Source: Oscarella lobularis
Taxonomy: Eukaryota; Porifera; Homoscleromorpha; Homosclerophorida; Oscarellidae
DNA length: 64,000 nucleotides
Reading direction: 5' to 3'
NCBI RefSeq assembly: GCF_947507565.1
Contig: NC_089181.1
Coordinates: 2,985,614-3,049,613, forward strand
Positions 40,215-63,517 of the stretch are shown here, one piece after another. Each line of letters opens with the position of its first letter. Position 1 is the stretch's first letter. The notes beneath the pieces were generated by a model. The model was not told the origin of the DNA. It searched no databases and saw nothing but the letters and a program-made list of their open reading frames with translations. The position numbers were made by a program, and so were the translations under genes.

Positions 40215-43200
40215 TCAAGAGCACGTGTCTGCTTCCGTCACAAGGCTCCTTAGTGTAGTCTCTAGCTGCTGCATGTCCTTTTCGTCTTGAAGCCTTATCG
40301 AGCAACTTGAGACACCGTACTCTTCCTTCTTTCCGTCTACACCAAAATTCGGCACCTTTTCGCTTTTCTCGTATCCGTACGCTTCTGGAACGGAGCTCAA
40401 AAATCGCTCGACTTTGACGGCAACAGACAGCTCGTCGTCCGCCCCGGAAACGTCTTCAACACGCGGCTCGTACACGAGTTCAACGATCCGTTCCTTGCCT
40501 TTCGACTTGAGCGAGATATCGTGTATAGGATACGAACGCGCTCGATCCGACTCACCGCTCAACCATATTCGCTCCTCGCAAACGAAAATGCATACGTCGC
40601 CGACTTCCTGACCAACAAATTCTCCCCTCAGCGCCAAAACGACGTCTCCAATTTCAATTTCGTCCGACGGTCGCACGTCCGAACAAAGAAGCGACGATTT
40701 CTTCCACCAGCGCTCAGAAATGGCACTTTTCCTCGCCGGAAAATCGCCCAGACCCGTCGCCTGCATGAGTCCTTTTCCCGTCACGGAAATGAGTTCGAAA
40801 GCGGCTCCGACCGGCTTCGTGACGGCACCAATGAGGCCTTTTCCAATACCGGACGCCAGGGAACCGGCTGCTTCGACCGGCGACACATCGCCACCGCGGC
40901 CCTTCGTTGTCGACTCCAAACTTCGTACGGGTTGATCGACCAAACCGGCGACGGCACCCAAAAGACTCAAGCCGACGCCTCGGAGACCGGAGGCGACGTT
41001 TCTCGGCTGTCGTCGCATTCTCTCTTGCACTTCAACGTGCGCCCGATCCAACGACATCAGCTCGAGATTTCTCGATACGCTCGAAGCAACGTTGACGACC
41101 GACGAGAGCGTTCCCGTCGACACTTGACGTAAGCAGGCGGCGACACCCCTTCCCAGACCGGTAACGAACGATTTCGGCCCGCGCGTCAGTCCGTCGTACG
41201 GCAAAAGGATTAGATCCTTGACGCCCGAGCCAACGTTGCGGAGAAGACTCGCCGGACTTCCCAGCAAGTCGAGAGAGCCTAGAAGCCAGCCGCCTTTGCT
41301 GAGAGTCATCGACACGTAGTGCTGAACGATAGTCTCTGTTAGTATCGTCGACTGGGAATAGACGGGACTGATTTTAAGGCCTTCGAACGAGAGATTCGTC
41401 TGATCCGACGAAAGGAAGACTTTTACTGATGCCTTGAGGCTGACGTAGGAGGTAAAAGGACACAACTCTATTTCGTGTAACGCCACTGGAACGGAGCAAA
41501 TGGCTTGAGGCAAAGGTCGAAGAAACGACGGGGCGTTTTCTACCGCAAAGTCGCCGTCGCCATCCCGCGCCGTTTCGCCGTATGAGCGAAGCAGATCGAG
41601 AGTTGGATAGAGAAATTTGTCCTCGAGCAGTAAGACGAGAGAGTCGACTTGAAGCTTGAAGGACGTCGGAACGAAGGCGGTACAATTCGCTGCAGTGTCG
41701 AATAACACTTCGATTTGAATAAGAGACGCTGGAGTCCGACGACGTTGGCTGGGCTTCTTGGCTTTGATGCTTGCACTGTACGGATATAAAACGACTGGAA
41801 AGTCTATCATATCTGTCGCACGATTGTCCAACTGAGCCGAACCCACGTCGATTTTTAATAAGTGAGACGAGCCGTCTACTTCGAAAGGACGAAAACCGAA
41901 GCCGATTTTTTCAACTGTCAACAGAATGAGTTCTCGAGCCAAGGACGCCTGCGTGTCTTTGCACAGTCGCAATGCCAAGTGCTTCACTGATCCTAAAATT
42001 TCAAGTTTCCGCGCAACCGGTCGTCGATTGACGTCGGAACTCGACGTGAGACGTGCGGCACTACGCTCGACCGCCGTTATTTCTATGCCCCTTTTCGATC
42101 TAAATGTCTTCAGTGTCACGTCACCAAAAGAGGGAATATTCACGCCACTCTCCTCCTCGTACACATCACGCGTATCGGAAACGAAAACGGGACGACTCCA
42201 AGCAGCAGGCGTCTCCTTTTCAATCCGAAAACACAGGTAGACATCGTGATCTGGCGACGGCTTACACGTATAGGACGTCGTCCATGTCGGAAATTCATAG
42301 ACAGCCGACGTATTCGGTTGAATAGAAAGGAGCCCTAGTCTTTGAGCGGCAATGTCTTCGACGACGTCGACGTCGGGAAAATCTTTTCGAAACTTCGACG
42401 GCAATCCTTGCGCCACGGAAAGAATGATCGACGTCGCGTTAGAGACGACAAGACGCGGAGACGGATCGTCTGTGATAGTGATGTAGTAATGACCTTGATT
42501 GTAGTAAAAGGAAGCCGATAGGGAGTGAAATGCCGCGTCTCGCCGACGGGAAGGAACGGAGAAATTCAAGCGACGAATTGCCGGTTGTCTCAGGTAAAAT
42601 GGAATGCTCCAGAGCGACGCACAGGCAACGAGAACAGAATCGTCCTGCAACGATTCGGCGAATGTCAAAGAGGGCAGACTCTTTAGAGAAGATTTTTGGC
42701 TTTTGACGTCACTGACGAGAAGAGGTTGAAATTGGTCGCTCTTAGCCAACAGCAGCGTCGGATGAAAAGAAGAAAGATGATGGGTCTGAAATAGGATAAA
42801 ATCTTAACTGCGGCTATAAAACTAAAATTTAATATGCTACCTGAAGAGTGCGAGGATTGCCGAGAAAAGAAATCATCGAGAGCGAAACGCTGCTCGCGTT
42901 GCAGACGCTGACCGCGTCGGAAATAACCACCATTGTTAGGTCATTGCGAACGGCTCTACTGACGAGAAGGTGGCTCACCTACAATACAACGACGAGACTT
43001 ATAACAGGAAACGGAACATAGTACCGTTCAAAGTTCTTAGGCACCTGTGGTTTCTGGGTCTCTACCGCGTAGGTGCCTACAACTTTGTAACGGTACTCTG
43101 TGTTGAGATCTACCTTACCTGGCAGTCATTGTTTACTTTAATAGGAACGTGATGATAAGACAGTCCCGTCTGCAAGGAATCGGGGTACAATACCACGGTT

Positions 43201-46200
43201 CTAGCCACTTCAGTCAACAGCAAGCTTTCCAGAACATCAGACCAGAAACATCCGTCTTCTGCACCGTCTCTCGTCCCCATATTTAGCCCAATACGAAACG
43301 GTAACTAAAGAACAAAAAAATGCAATGCAAGGTAAAAGACATGCTGCTATGGAGATACTTTGCAAATAGCGCTGACAGTTTGGCCCGGAGAGATAGCTTG
43401 AGCGCATTTTAGGCTCTTGTGATGCAAAAGCAGTGAACGCCCGGTGCTGTTTGTAAAGAGGCCGAGAGGCTGAAAAGTCAGCGTCCAACAGCAGGGAGAC
43501 GTCTGAAAGAGAACTGTCACGTCCACCGACAGCTGATGATCTCCAAAGCGAACAAAGCAGCTGAGCAGTTGCCGCCGCATAGAACCTTTTGTTGCAGTTG
43601 ATTTCTCTTTCCTGTGAGAGGTAATCGGTCTCGCGCGAGGGAGATACAAATCGACAAGACGATTTACTTTTCAAAAACGTTTAGATAGGGCCAAGTCGAG
43701 TTCGGCATCGTCCCATTGCGAATCCATTCAAAGCAGTCTTCGGCAGGCAAGCCGTGACCGGTCACGACCATTGATGCTGTTCGGGTTGAAGGTTTTTCGG
43801 CACCACTACAAACAAGCAGGATTCGCGGATATCTAAACTATGGCACCGCTTGTATGCGACTTACTTGATAAGGCAAGAGAGGCTGTATTTTGTTTCTGGT
43901 TGAATAAAGGGAACGTCAAAGGGGACGCCCCGTCCTGGCACCGCGTATCGAGACGGAGACTCGCCTGCTTCCAATTGAAGCAGTAGAGGCTCGGGAAACA
44001 AATTCCTGACACGACACAACGGAACAAAAGTAATCTAAAATAGACCAGTTTTTTATGTGCGAGTGATTTAATTAAAACTTTACCTGAAATCTCAATGCAT
44101 TGTTCTCTCTGACGACAAAACAACCTATGCTGTGGTTGCCAGACATGCCGTCATTCAACGGTACGGCAAAAGTTAGAATAGACGAAAAGGATTTCTCTAT
44201 CTCGCCTATTGAAATGCGCACCGGGGAAGACCAGTTGGAGAGAGGCGTCAGATTGTCGCCGCTGCTCGCAACGTGCCGAACGATCAGCTCTACTTCAGAA
44301 GTGGCCGTCATTAATGGAAACGTCTCGGCCGGTTTCCCGGGGAGTAGTGATATGAGTCGTTTAGTATCGTCTGAAATCGCAGACACTTCCAAGTGAAATA
44401 GAAGAAAATTTCGCAACGAAATTCCGCCAGTCAACGTAACGACGGTAGATAGACCCTTGAAGTTAACGTCGGCATAAAAGACGCGATCCTCTTCGACTTT
44501 TTTCACAAAATGACATTCAAAGCGCGTCGACTTTTCGACGGAAAACGGCTCGCCTTCGGCACAGTCGCCCCCCGCAACAAGCGACACACTCAACAGATGA
44601 GGCAACGTCGAATCCCAGGCCAACTCGGTCACGCATCGACGCTCGAGACGAACCGGACGACGATGCGAGTCGCTCTGCTTCACTTCCAAAACGTCGACAC
44701 TGTCGTTGCATATTAGACAGTTCGCCGGTAGACGGACATCGTCGGTCTCGTCGCGAAACCATTTGCGCAAGGTACGATTCAATTTCGTTGCCGCGTCGAT
44801 CGAGGAATGAGCGAGCGTTAGGTAGCATCCGTTCGTCGTTAGCGAAACGTCGGTCATTTCGTTTTCGTCGACAAACGTGCGCCAGTTCTGAAAGTCAACG
44901 TGCAAGTCCAAAATTTCGGCGACGATTCTCGTTTCGTTCGTCGTGAAATCGACGTAGTGAATTTCGACGTCGCATTTGCTTTGAAGTCGATCGCTGGCGC
45001 AGCGGAGTGCGCGAGAACAACTGAAATTCCAGTCCTTTACGCAGAGCGACATCACTTTGAATTGACGCGACTTCGACGACGAAGGTGCAATTTCGTACGG
45101 TACGCCTTCAATCGAAAACGTTCGGCTTGTCGACAGAATGTCGGTTACGTTTAGTTTCAGTCTCGGAATGAAGACTTCAGCGCAAATACAAGGTACCGCA
45201 GACGGATCGTAATAGGAGTGAATTTCGATACATTTGACGGCATCTTCCGACGAGAGTCCCTTTGGGCTTGCATCGTCGGAAATAGCAGGAAACGTAGGAA
45301 TGAATTTTAGTCTCCATTCGCTAGCCACGAACGGTTTTGACGACAAATCGATGTCTTGATCTTCCGGTAGAGAAAATTCTCGACTGGGCGCGTATCGCTG
45401 ATGAAATTCGTCCCAGTAGTAAAGACAACAAACGTAGGGACTATCTTCAGCAATTTCCATGGCTAACTTGAGACGTCTCAACGATCTCGATTCGGAATAA
45501 GTCCACGCAACGGAAAGAGGAAAGCGACTTAGACCGTCGCTAGTGACGACAATTTCGCCGGAAAGAGGTCGTTGCTGTGAACCATCGCCGGGTGACGACG
45601 ATATTAGACGAAACGGAAAACTTCGAAAATCGTCTGCCGATTCCCAACTCAATGCGTTCGATTTCTTCGATTTGACGTCCAAAGTGCCAGCACCGAAACG
45701 CGTACGAATTTTTTCAAATTCGTCGCCGGTCAACGCTTTGACGAGCATAACGTCGGCCGTGCCGACATTCAGTTCGACGGGAGTCAGAGCGAGACGCGAC
45801 GAAATGACTCCCGTTCGACTGCAGCCAATCGAAGCGTTCAAATCCAACGGCAAAAGGAGGTAATTTCGCAAGCCCGACCAATAGGTTTTGACTAACAGGC
45901 CGGACACCACTGCTAATCCGGCACTCGTCACGCCGACGTCGTTTGCGTCTTTCGCCGGATGCAAATCGAATTGAGACTCTGTCAGAGCAACGACCACGCG
46001 TGCATCGTCCTCAACTTGCGATTCGAGTAGTAGAACGCATTGAGAAGAGGAGAATCGAATGTGACGAAGACCGACTCCGTCTTTTTTATCATCGACGCTC
46101 TGCTCAGACGCCGAAGGCGGAGGAGCATCGCTCGTCTCCGCCTCAAAAATGCAATCGAAGTAAGCAAGAATTTCGTTGCACAGCGTCGCGTTTAATTTCA

Positions 46201-49200
46201 CTTTGAGCGGCTTGTCGATTGCGAGGGATAGATCGGCTATTCCTTCGTCGGCGAGCAGCGTGACCGAAGCGACGATAAGTGACGGCGATACGCCCGAAGC
46301 GTTCCTTTTCCCCGAACGAGTGCCGATTACGGAAAACGGATAGAGTGCGTCGTCCTTGACGTTTTCCGCAAACGACTTCCGAGCTGCCTTGTCTAAGGAA
46401 GCGTTCAGTCGGCAATCGAAACAATTCAAGTCGAATAACGTCGACGAATTCGATCGCTTGACGCGAAGCAGAACCTCCGCTAAACAGAAACGCAGCAGTG
46501 GACAAAACGAAGTCGATGATTCTGACTCCGAGTCGCGTCGATAGTAGATGCTCGCCGCTAGCCGACTTGTGCTAACGAGAACGTCCATGGGAACTATTGC
46601 TGCCTGAACTTTCTGAGGCGAAGACGATGATGATGACGATGAGCCAATCAGTTGCTGATAGTTTTCGGCCAGGGACGACAAGAGTTTAAGCTAAGATCGA
46701 CAGTGTGTCTTGTGCGTTTAGACTGAAAATTCACGTACCTGTCCATCGTTTATTGACATATCTAATCCGCTCTTGCATGTTATCTCTACAGAATGACCGA
46801 AGTGGACGGAATGACTCTACGAAAAGACAAACGAACTCACGGCAACGACGTGTCGCAATCGATCATTAGGATACCTTTTTCTCGGTTCTGATAATACTTG
46901 AGATTGCTGGAGCTACCACGCACTGAAGCTCAACTCTTTCTATCAACGGAATCAAATTAAGTTGACGCGACACGTAGTCTCTAAAGTCAAAATAGAAACG
47001 CATTAGAAACAGAGAACGCCGACGGTATACCCAGCTGATAAGTTCCATTGAAGAGCCGGATTTTGGCTGGGTTCTTCTTCGCTGAGCAGCGCGGTCGAAT
47101 CGGGAACGTCAGCAGAAGAAAACGCCGGGAGAAGGTCACTCCATTTAGCCGTCCAGAGTCCAACGCTCTGAACTGTCAACTGCAACTGACCATCTTCAAT
47201 CGCGTGCTCCGTCATCAACGAACCGAGGTCTTGATCCTCCGATGCAACGGGTCTGGGAATGGGATTAAGCGGGTGCGGTTTCACCAAAATCCCAGACACT
47301 CCGACGAGAAGAACGTCGTCGTCGCTCGAAGCCGCAAATACGGCCTCCAACTCGTCGAGCGTAAAATTCAAATCGGGAAGTTCCCGCGACGATTTGACGT
47401 CACTTTCCGGGATCCTACTGTCGTCTCGACGACCGCCAAATAGATGATGTCCGCCCAAAACGTTGCCGATTACGTACACGGGAGTCGCGCATAGAACAAT
47501 TCGCAATGGAACGACGGTCCCCGAGACTTTCGTCGGAGGAGTCGATCGTCGCGTCGATTTAGAGCGACTTTTTTCGAATCGGTGTTGAAAACTAAGCAAG
47601 ACGGCATTGCGATAATGAGGTCGATCTTTGATGACCGGCGAGCTGAGAGATTCACGAGACGACGACGACGACGACGACGACGCGGAGAGCAAAACGCCGC
47701 CGTTTGAACCCGGCCCCCATACGTGATTCCTACGTAAACGGGATCAGCGTTAACGGACGAGGAACGGAGCGCGATGGCTTACTGCGTCTTCTTAAAGTGT
47801 TTTATGCTCATTCCTCCGAGTGAGAATTTTCCGTTGGCCGACGCACTGGAAACGTCGACGGATGCCGCGACGTCTTCCACTTCGAGACGCACGAGACATA
47901 CCGGTGGTCGTGGCGACGTTGTTTCGCTCAAATTGCGACCGTATATGTTTACTGTTAATTTAGGCAAAGCCAACTGGAACCAGAACTGGAACAAATCGAG
48001 CAGAGTCTCTCTTTGATTTTCGTCGTTGACGCCACCGCCAATTTGACTCGCTTGTGGTGAATGGAAGTCGCTCGACCAAAGAACGGGATCGTCTCTCGTG
48101 CTCGCTCTAAATCGCTGTTCACTGTCTAAGAATCCGACTTGATTTGCAGCGTTGTCCGTTTTCGGAGGAGAAGAATATAGCGAAGCTGCTAAAGAAAAGC
48201 AACAGAAAGCGGAACTGGCAACACGCAGCATCAGTTCAATCTATAGAAAGTATTGCTACACTTGTCAGATCTCTGTATCCCATAAACTGACTCACTTGTT
48301 TGCGTGATAGTTCCACTGTTGGCGCTGACGACGTGATGTGACCACATAGGCTGAGTGGCGAATGAGAAAACGTTGGCACCGCTCCTCCGTCGCCGCTTAC
48401 AGGTGACGACGCCAAAGTGACGTCGAACGAGAACGGCCGAATGAGAAAAAGGCACTGACGCGGTTCAAGCGAATAGACGCTCAGATTTTGACACCGGACG
48501 GTCCACGGCAAAGTCGTCAAGTCAGACATCGGATGAGAAACTCTCTGCTGGAATTGATGCGAAGTGACGTGCAATTCCGGCAGGCAAGCAACGAAGGTAG
48601 ACGGAAACGACGACGATTCGAGTGCCCGTCTATAAAACGATGGTATGTCTTGAATCAGATCATCAGACAGAGACGTTGTTCCAGATAAACAATCCGACGA
48701 TGGCAAAAACACGGCCAACGGGGCTACTTTCAACTAGAAAAACTCTTCATAGATGCCGTTGGAGAATGAATAAAAACCTTAGTATGTTTACCTTTATGTT
48801 TAGTTTCGAAAGTCGGTTCCACAGTGACAGGTAACGCTGAGACCGATTTTTCGCCGCTAAAGCACTGCCCGTCTGTGATTCTCCCATGGAGCTGATACTT
48901 TCAACGGTACCGCTATCCACTCTTTTGACGCCTTGTGGAAAAAAGTAAAAGAAAAATCAAGGATATGAAATTTTTGTACTTTTTGGCACGGATAAGTTTG
49001 GAAGATGTTCGGGCTCGATTTCACGAAGTAACGTCAAAATCCACGAGTACAGTTGATGATCAACGTTTACAGCCATTCCTTCCATTTCGAAAACAAGAGT
49101 CGATGCAGCACTGCTGTCCAATTCGCCTAAAGAAAATTCAATAACGCGACGATTATTAACTCGAAGAACTCCATACCAGTTTCATTAAAAAGCTGTTGAA

Positions 49201-52158
49201 TCTCAAATGAAAGCAAACTCTTTTCATTTACCTTCTTCAATGCGCTTGAGGGTAGAGAATAATCAACGTCTGTGGAGACGTTCTCAGTCGACAATGGGCC
49301 AAACAATACCGGAACGTAATGATCTGAAACCAAAACAAATACGATAGTTTTACTTGGGCTGTCTTTATATTGTTCTTCTGCACCCGTGCTCTTTGAGATA
49401 ACCAGGCCCACAGAGCCGATCTCTGCGCTCTTTGAATGGCACAAAAGACTCGAAGAAACTCTCAAAAGAGCGTCGGACACATTAGCATGTAGGTATCCTG
49501 CAAACAATCAAATAACGACAAGGATTGGATATAGCACGTGTATTACTCGTACCAGAGCCCGGTTTAGGTTCAATAACGTCCAATTCTGAAGTTACGCCGG
49601 TCATCACCTTGGATACATGGTGCACAGCCAATAGGCATTGGCTGCTTGTTGCCTGCAAGGATAGCGAATTCACAGAAATGGTTCTTTCCATTATAACATT
49701 GTGCTTAGCAATCCTGAAGAAAGCGCTGTAGAAGACCGAGATACTGTTTCTTACAAATTCGCCTACCAAGACTTAGGAACGACAGCGGTTTTCGTCATCA
49801 TGTCCACAGAAGGACAAGAAAGCAACGCGTGTTCCTCTCTCAACGACTGAAGAGCGATTTGAATGCCTTCGACCTATAGCTCCACACTAAAACCATATTC
49901 TACGAACCTCTTCGAATTTACCTTATAGTTGGATATAAAGTAACAATGATCGGGCACTTGGGCATCATGCAGCACATCAGGACATCCAATTGTCAGTTGG
50001 TCAGGATAAAACGGCTTCCAAGCGACCACATCCAGCTGCTTCACTTTCAAATTAAGCTCGGATCCTCCTTTCGGAACAGCCGAGGCTAAGGTGACGTCGG
50101 CTCCAGCGCAAATTAGACGAATTGATTTCATGCATACACCCAACGAAGCCATCAAATCGAAATCATAACCGCCGTCGACGTACTCCTTGCGCAACCGTCT
50201 CGCCGCTTCGCGAGTCAACTCTGCGAGAAGAGAAGAAAAAACATATCCAGTCCAAACACGGAAGTACACAGAGAACTAATGGAAAACACATCCTATTGAC
50301 GCAGTTCTCTGTCATTAGTGCGGTTAGAAGGACACACAAACAAGCGGCGGTCTCTACTTATTCTATTTAGCTTACCCTGAACCGAATCTCGTCGCGGTTC
50401 GACGTTTGGGTTCCAATTGGAACCCACTTGCACGAAGTCGACGAAAAAACGTCTCGTCGCTTGCGTGAGCGCCAATCGAAGTCGTCCGAAGCGAAATAGC
50501 TGTTCGGTCGCTTCGCGATTAGGATGGAGAAGCCACTCGAGACGGGACGCGTTTCCGTCCGGCGGCTTGGGCGGAGGCGGCGACGTATTGCGGTATTGAA
50601 ACCAGACGGCTTCGAACGTCGCCGCGCGAGTGGATAGACTATGGGGGGCGTAGGGGGACGGCGGCACCGTGTCGACGCTCGTGCCGACATCCGGATTTAG
50701 ATAAAAGAGCGACCCACGGAGATGATTCGTCGCGTGCGAGTCGGCACGACCGCACGAAAAGAAAACGTCCTTTAGCAAAGAAGCGACGAGTTATTAGAGA
50801 GATAATTAAACGTTGAGGGGGATTTACTTTGCAGTCGGACTCGATGACGTCCAACTTAGCGTAGGCCATCGTTTCGGGTACGAGGCGACTTGCCGCGCCC
50901 GCTACGCCCAATGTATAATCGAAAAAGTGGTCGCTCTTATTTGTCACCATGGCGACGTTGAAGAGATCCAGAAGCATGACGGGACGAAATGCGTAGTTGG
51001 AATAGAGCATCAATCGACTGGAGGGCAACGTCTCCATCATCTTGTACAGGAACGTCGCGTGATTGACGTAGAGTCCGAAACAGGTGAAGACGGGCGAACG
51101 AGAAACGGACGCAGTCTTCTGGGCATCATCTATAAAAAATAATGAAATAAAATCAATATAATATATATATATATATTTTTTTTCGTACCTGCTGTGACCA
51201 GTGAAAGAGCCCACGAAGTCCATCCCTGCTTTTCTTCGTCTCCACTCTTCGTCATCATCGTCGTTTTCTCCTTCGCACGAGCGACATTCGGGAGATAGAC
51301 GGGCATGCCGCTGCCGTCCAAATTAGATCCATAATACAAGGCGATGACGCGTTGGACGAGACGCACGAACATAGGCAATTGGAAATCGCTGAGAGCCAAG
51401 TTGAATTGTTCGATTAGCACGTCAAAAGTATTTCCGGATCGAATTTCCGGACAGGACAAATTAGAATCGCTACTATTATTATTATAGAGGAGTCGAGCCT
51501 GGAAACAGCATTTGTACAAGAGCGGCTGCTGATAGCAGAGAATCTTTCCGGCGCTATCTCTTTTGTCCAAGCAGGCGGTCAAATTTTGCACGTCACAAAC
51601 TTGTCTCCGAGTCTCGTCCGAACGAGAAACGTCCACAAAGGCTCTCGTCCAATTGCAATCCGTCGGATAGACCTCGGCCTCTTGGATATTAATCGAGAGC
51701 AGCACGTCATCTTCGATGTACTTAAAAACGACGTTCTTGAAGGCGATTTGCACGTTGTTGACAATTTTATTCGTCCAACTCTGAACATATCCTGGAGGTG
51801 CAGATGATGTGGGTGTGGTCGTCGTCGTCGTCGTCGTTGTCGACGATGACGACGATCCATCGTCGTCCGACGACCGTTCTTTGAGTTTGAAAACGCATTC
51901 GAGCGTTTCGACGGTGATTTTGACCGGTTCCGAGCCGAGTGCCGTCCACGGCACTTTGACGCGCAATTGGCGGATTTTGCCGCTCACGAGACGGAAGGGA
52001 AGATCGAACTCGGATTCGACGACGTCGAGTTTGAGCTCGAGATTATTGAGCGAGACGTCGCCTTGCCAGAGCGAGAGCTGGAAATCGGACGGCGCGAGAT
52101 TTTTGACGTATTTTTCGATGTAGGTGAAGAATAGAGGAGTCAAGTAGCGTTCCAACAT
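40215..52158 (-). CDS. VPS13B: VPS13B (COH1) bridge-like lipid transfer protein
   Basis: Starts MLERYLTPLFFTYIEKYVKN at 52158 and ends at 40215 after about 24 exons. Well-supported exons: 51189-52158, 50828-51129, 50376-50769, 49922-50220, 49767-49873, 49553-49713, 43137-43304, 42841-42978 and 40215-42785; another block of about 2.6 kb spans about 44.1-46.7 kb. N-terminal chorein marks are PSDFQLSLWQGDVSLNNLEL and VPWTALGSEPVKITVETLEC. PPGYVQSW, FKYIEDDVLLSINI, ACLDKRDSAGKI and LPMFVRLVQRVIALYYG fit VPS13B rather than VPS13A/C/D. The last exon holds the APT1/ATG2-C-like end (GPKSFVTGLGRGVAACLRQ; GKGLIGAVTKPVG). The protein moves lipids in bulk between membranes and keeps Golgi structure, with RAB6 and endosomal partners. 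Several inner exons (46.7-49.5 kb) are only roughly placed. Confidence 0.88.
43014..43103. repeat. Long hairpin (inverted repeat) in a VPS13B intron
   Basis: Arm 1 (43021-43046) starts gtaccgtt and ends taggcacct. Arm 2 (43071-43096) is its reverse complement with a few mismatches or bulges. The loop is 24 nt. Pairing extends a few bases outward (agtacc/ggtact). It lies wholly inside the intron 42979-43136. It could be a foldback element, a MITE end pair or a precursor of a small RNA. Confidence 0.7.
51159..51176. repeat. (AT)n microsatellite in VPS13B intron 1
   Basis: A run of alternating AT in the first VPS13B intron, next to a poly-T tract. Confidence 0.8.
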
Positions 52159-52715
52159 CGAAAAGGCACGCTCGCGACAAAGCGAAGGGGACGAAAAAAA
52201 CACGGTTGAATCTCGAGTTGATATCAAATCTACGAGAAGCCCAACGCTAAAAGTAAAAGAAGTACATCCCCCGCCGCGATGTGTGTATGTACGTTAGTGC
52301 ATGCGAAAGCCTTTGATTATTAGATTGCAATTGACGCACACGTGCTTCCCCGCGCGGTATTACGTACAATTGCTGACTCGACGCGTCGTCCCCCCGCGAG
52401 AAGAGCGCATGCGCTTTGTTATGAGAAACACACCCAGTCGCGTCGACTCTCCACTATAGAGCCGTTGGTGCCATCGTAGGTGTGTCGTCGGTCGTGGAAC
52501 AGAAACGCACAGCCTCCTTTACCCCGTCGGCGCGCACAACAACCATAGCCCTCGCGCGCGCGCGACGCGAAAAAAGCCTGCCGTCGACCGTTCAATCGAC
52601 TTCCGATGCGAAAGACGACGCTGTCGCTCGCCTAGAGGAGTCGCCGTCGTTCGTCCGCCCTCACCGCGCCCCCTTTCGCCATTGGAAATCGACGACGAAC
52701 GATCGAATCGGAATC
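52159..52715. promoter_or_regulatory. Shared upstream region of VPS13B and MLK
   Basis: 557 bp between two divergent start codons. CpG-rich (many cgcg runs, for example around 52555) and without a TATA box, as in many bidirectional housekeeping promoters. The frame of MLK stays open upstream to 52482 but has no earlier ATG. Confidence 0.5.
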
Positions 52716-56234
<3,519 letters not shown>

Positions 56235-56560
56235 ACGAAATTGATCTGGGAATCGTAATAGAGAGGAGATTCTTTCAGTAGAACCAACCGGCCAGTCAGC
56301 AGCCAGCGAGTCAGTCATAAAATATTTACTTTCAGAAGCTCCAGTGGGCGCTGCGTACCTACATGTGGGAAAGTGATACGGTAACGACATAGATATCGTT
56401 AGTAGTAGAGAAAAGATTTACCGTAGGTGTAGTCTTATTTAATTTAAGAATATCGGTTTCTCACCTATTGCCACCCACCTTTTTTTCCGTTGTCCGATGA
56501 AGTTGAAAAAAATTAAAGTAGGATTAAACGCAAAAAAACGTGTCGAATTTGGTGTCATCT
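56235..56560. other. Convergent spacer, MLK and pecanex
   Basis: 326 bp between two stop codons on opposite strands; presumably holds both 3' UTRs. No gene was seen. Confidence 0.5.
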
Positions 56561-63361
<6,801 letters not shown>

Positions 63362-63517
63362 TGGGTTTCGAAGCGCGCCACTGTTTCGCTGACGCTGGGA
63401 TGACGCGGATCGACTTTGTACGGGAAAGGAGAGGTGACGTGTCGCTCGACTGCGTAACAATGCGCGGAGTGAGGGAGTAGATAAATAGTTGATTATTTAT
63501 ACTCTGTGCACGCTACG

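Noticed and set aside
40521-41132. 203-codon plus-strand frame inside VPS13B
   Set aside because: Antisense shadow of the long last exon of VPS13B, Arg/Ser-rich as expected from reverse reading.
43014-43103. Hairpin read as a transcription terminator
   Set aside because: It is internal to an intron of a long gene and not followed by a T-run in the gene's direction.
42970-43152. 60-codon plus-strand frame across the hairpin
   Set aside because: Short, overlaps the VPS13B exon on the other strand and the inverted repeat; no support.
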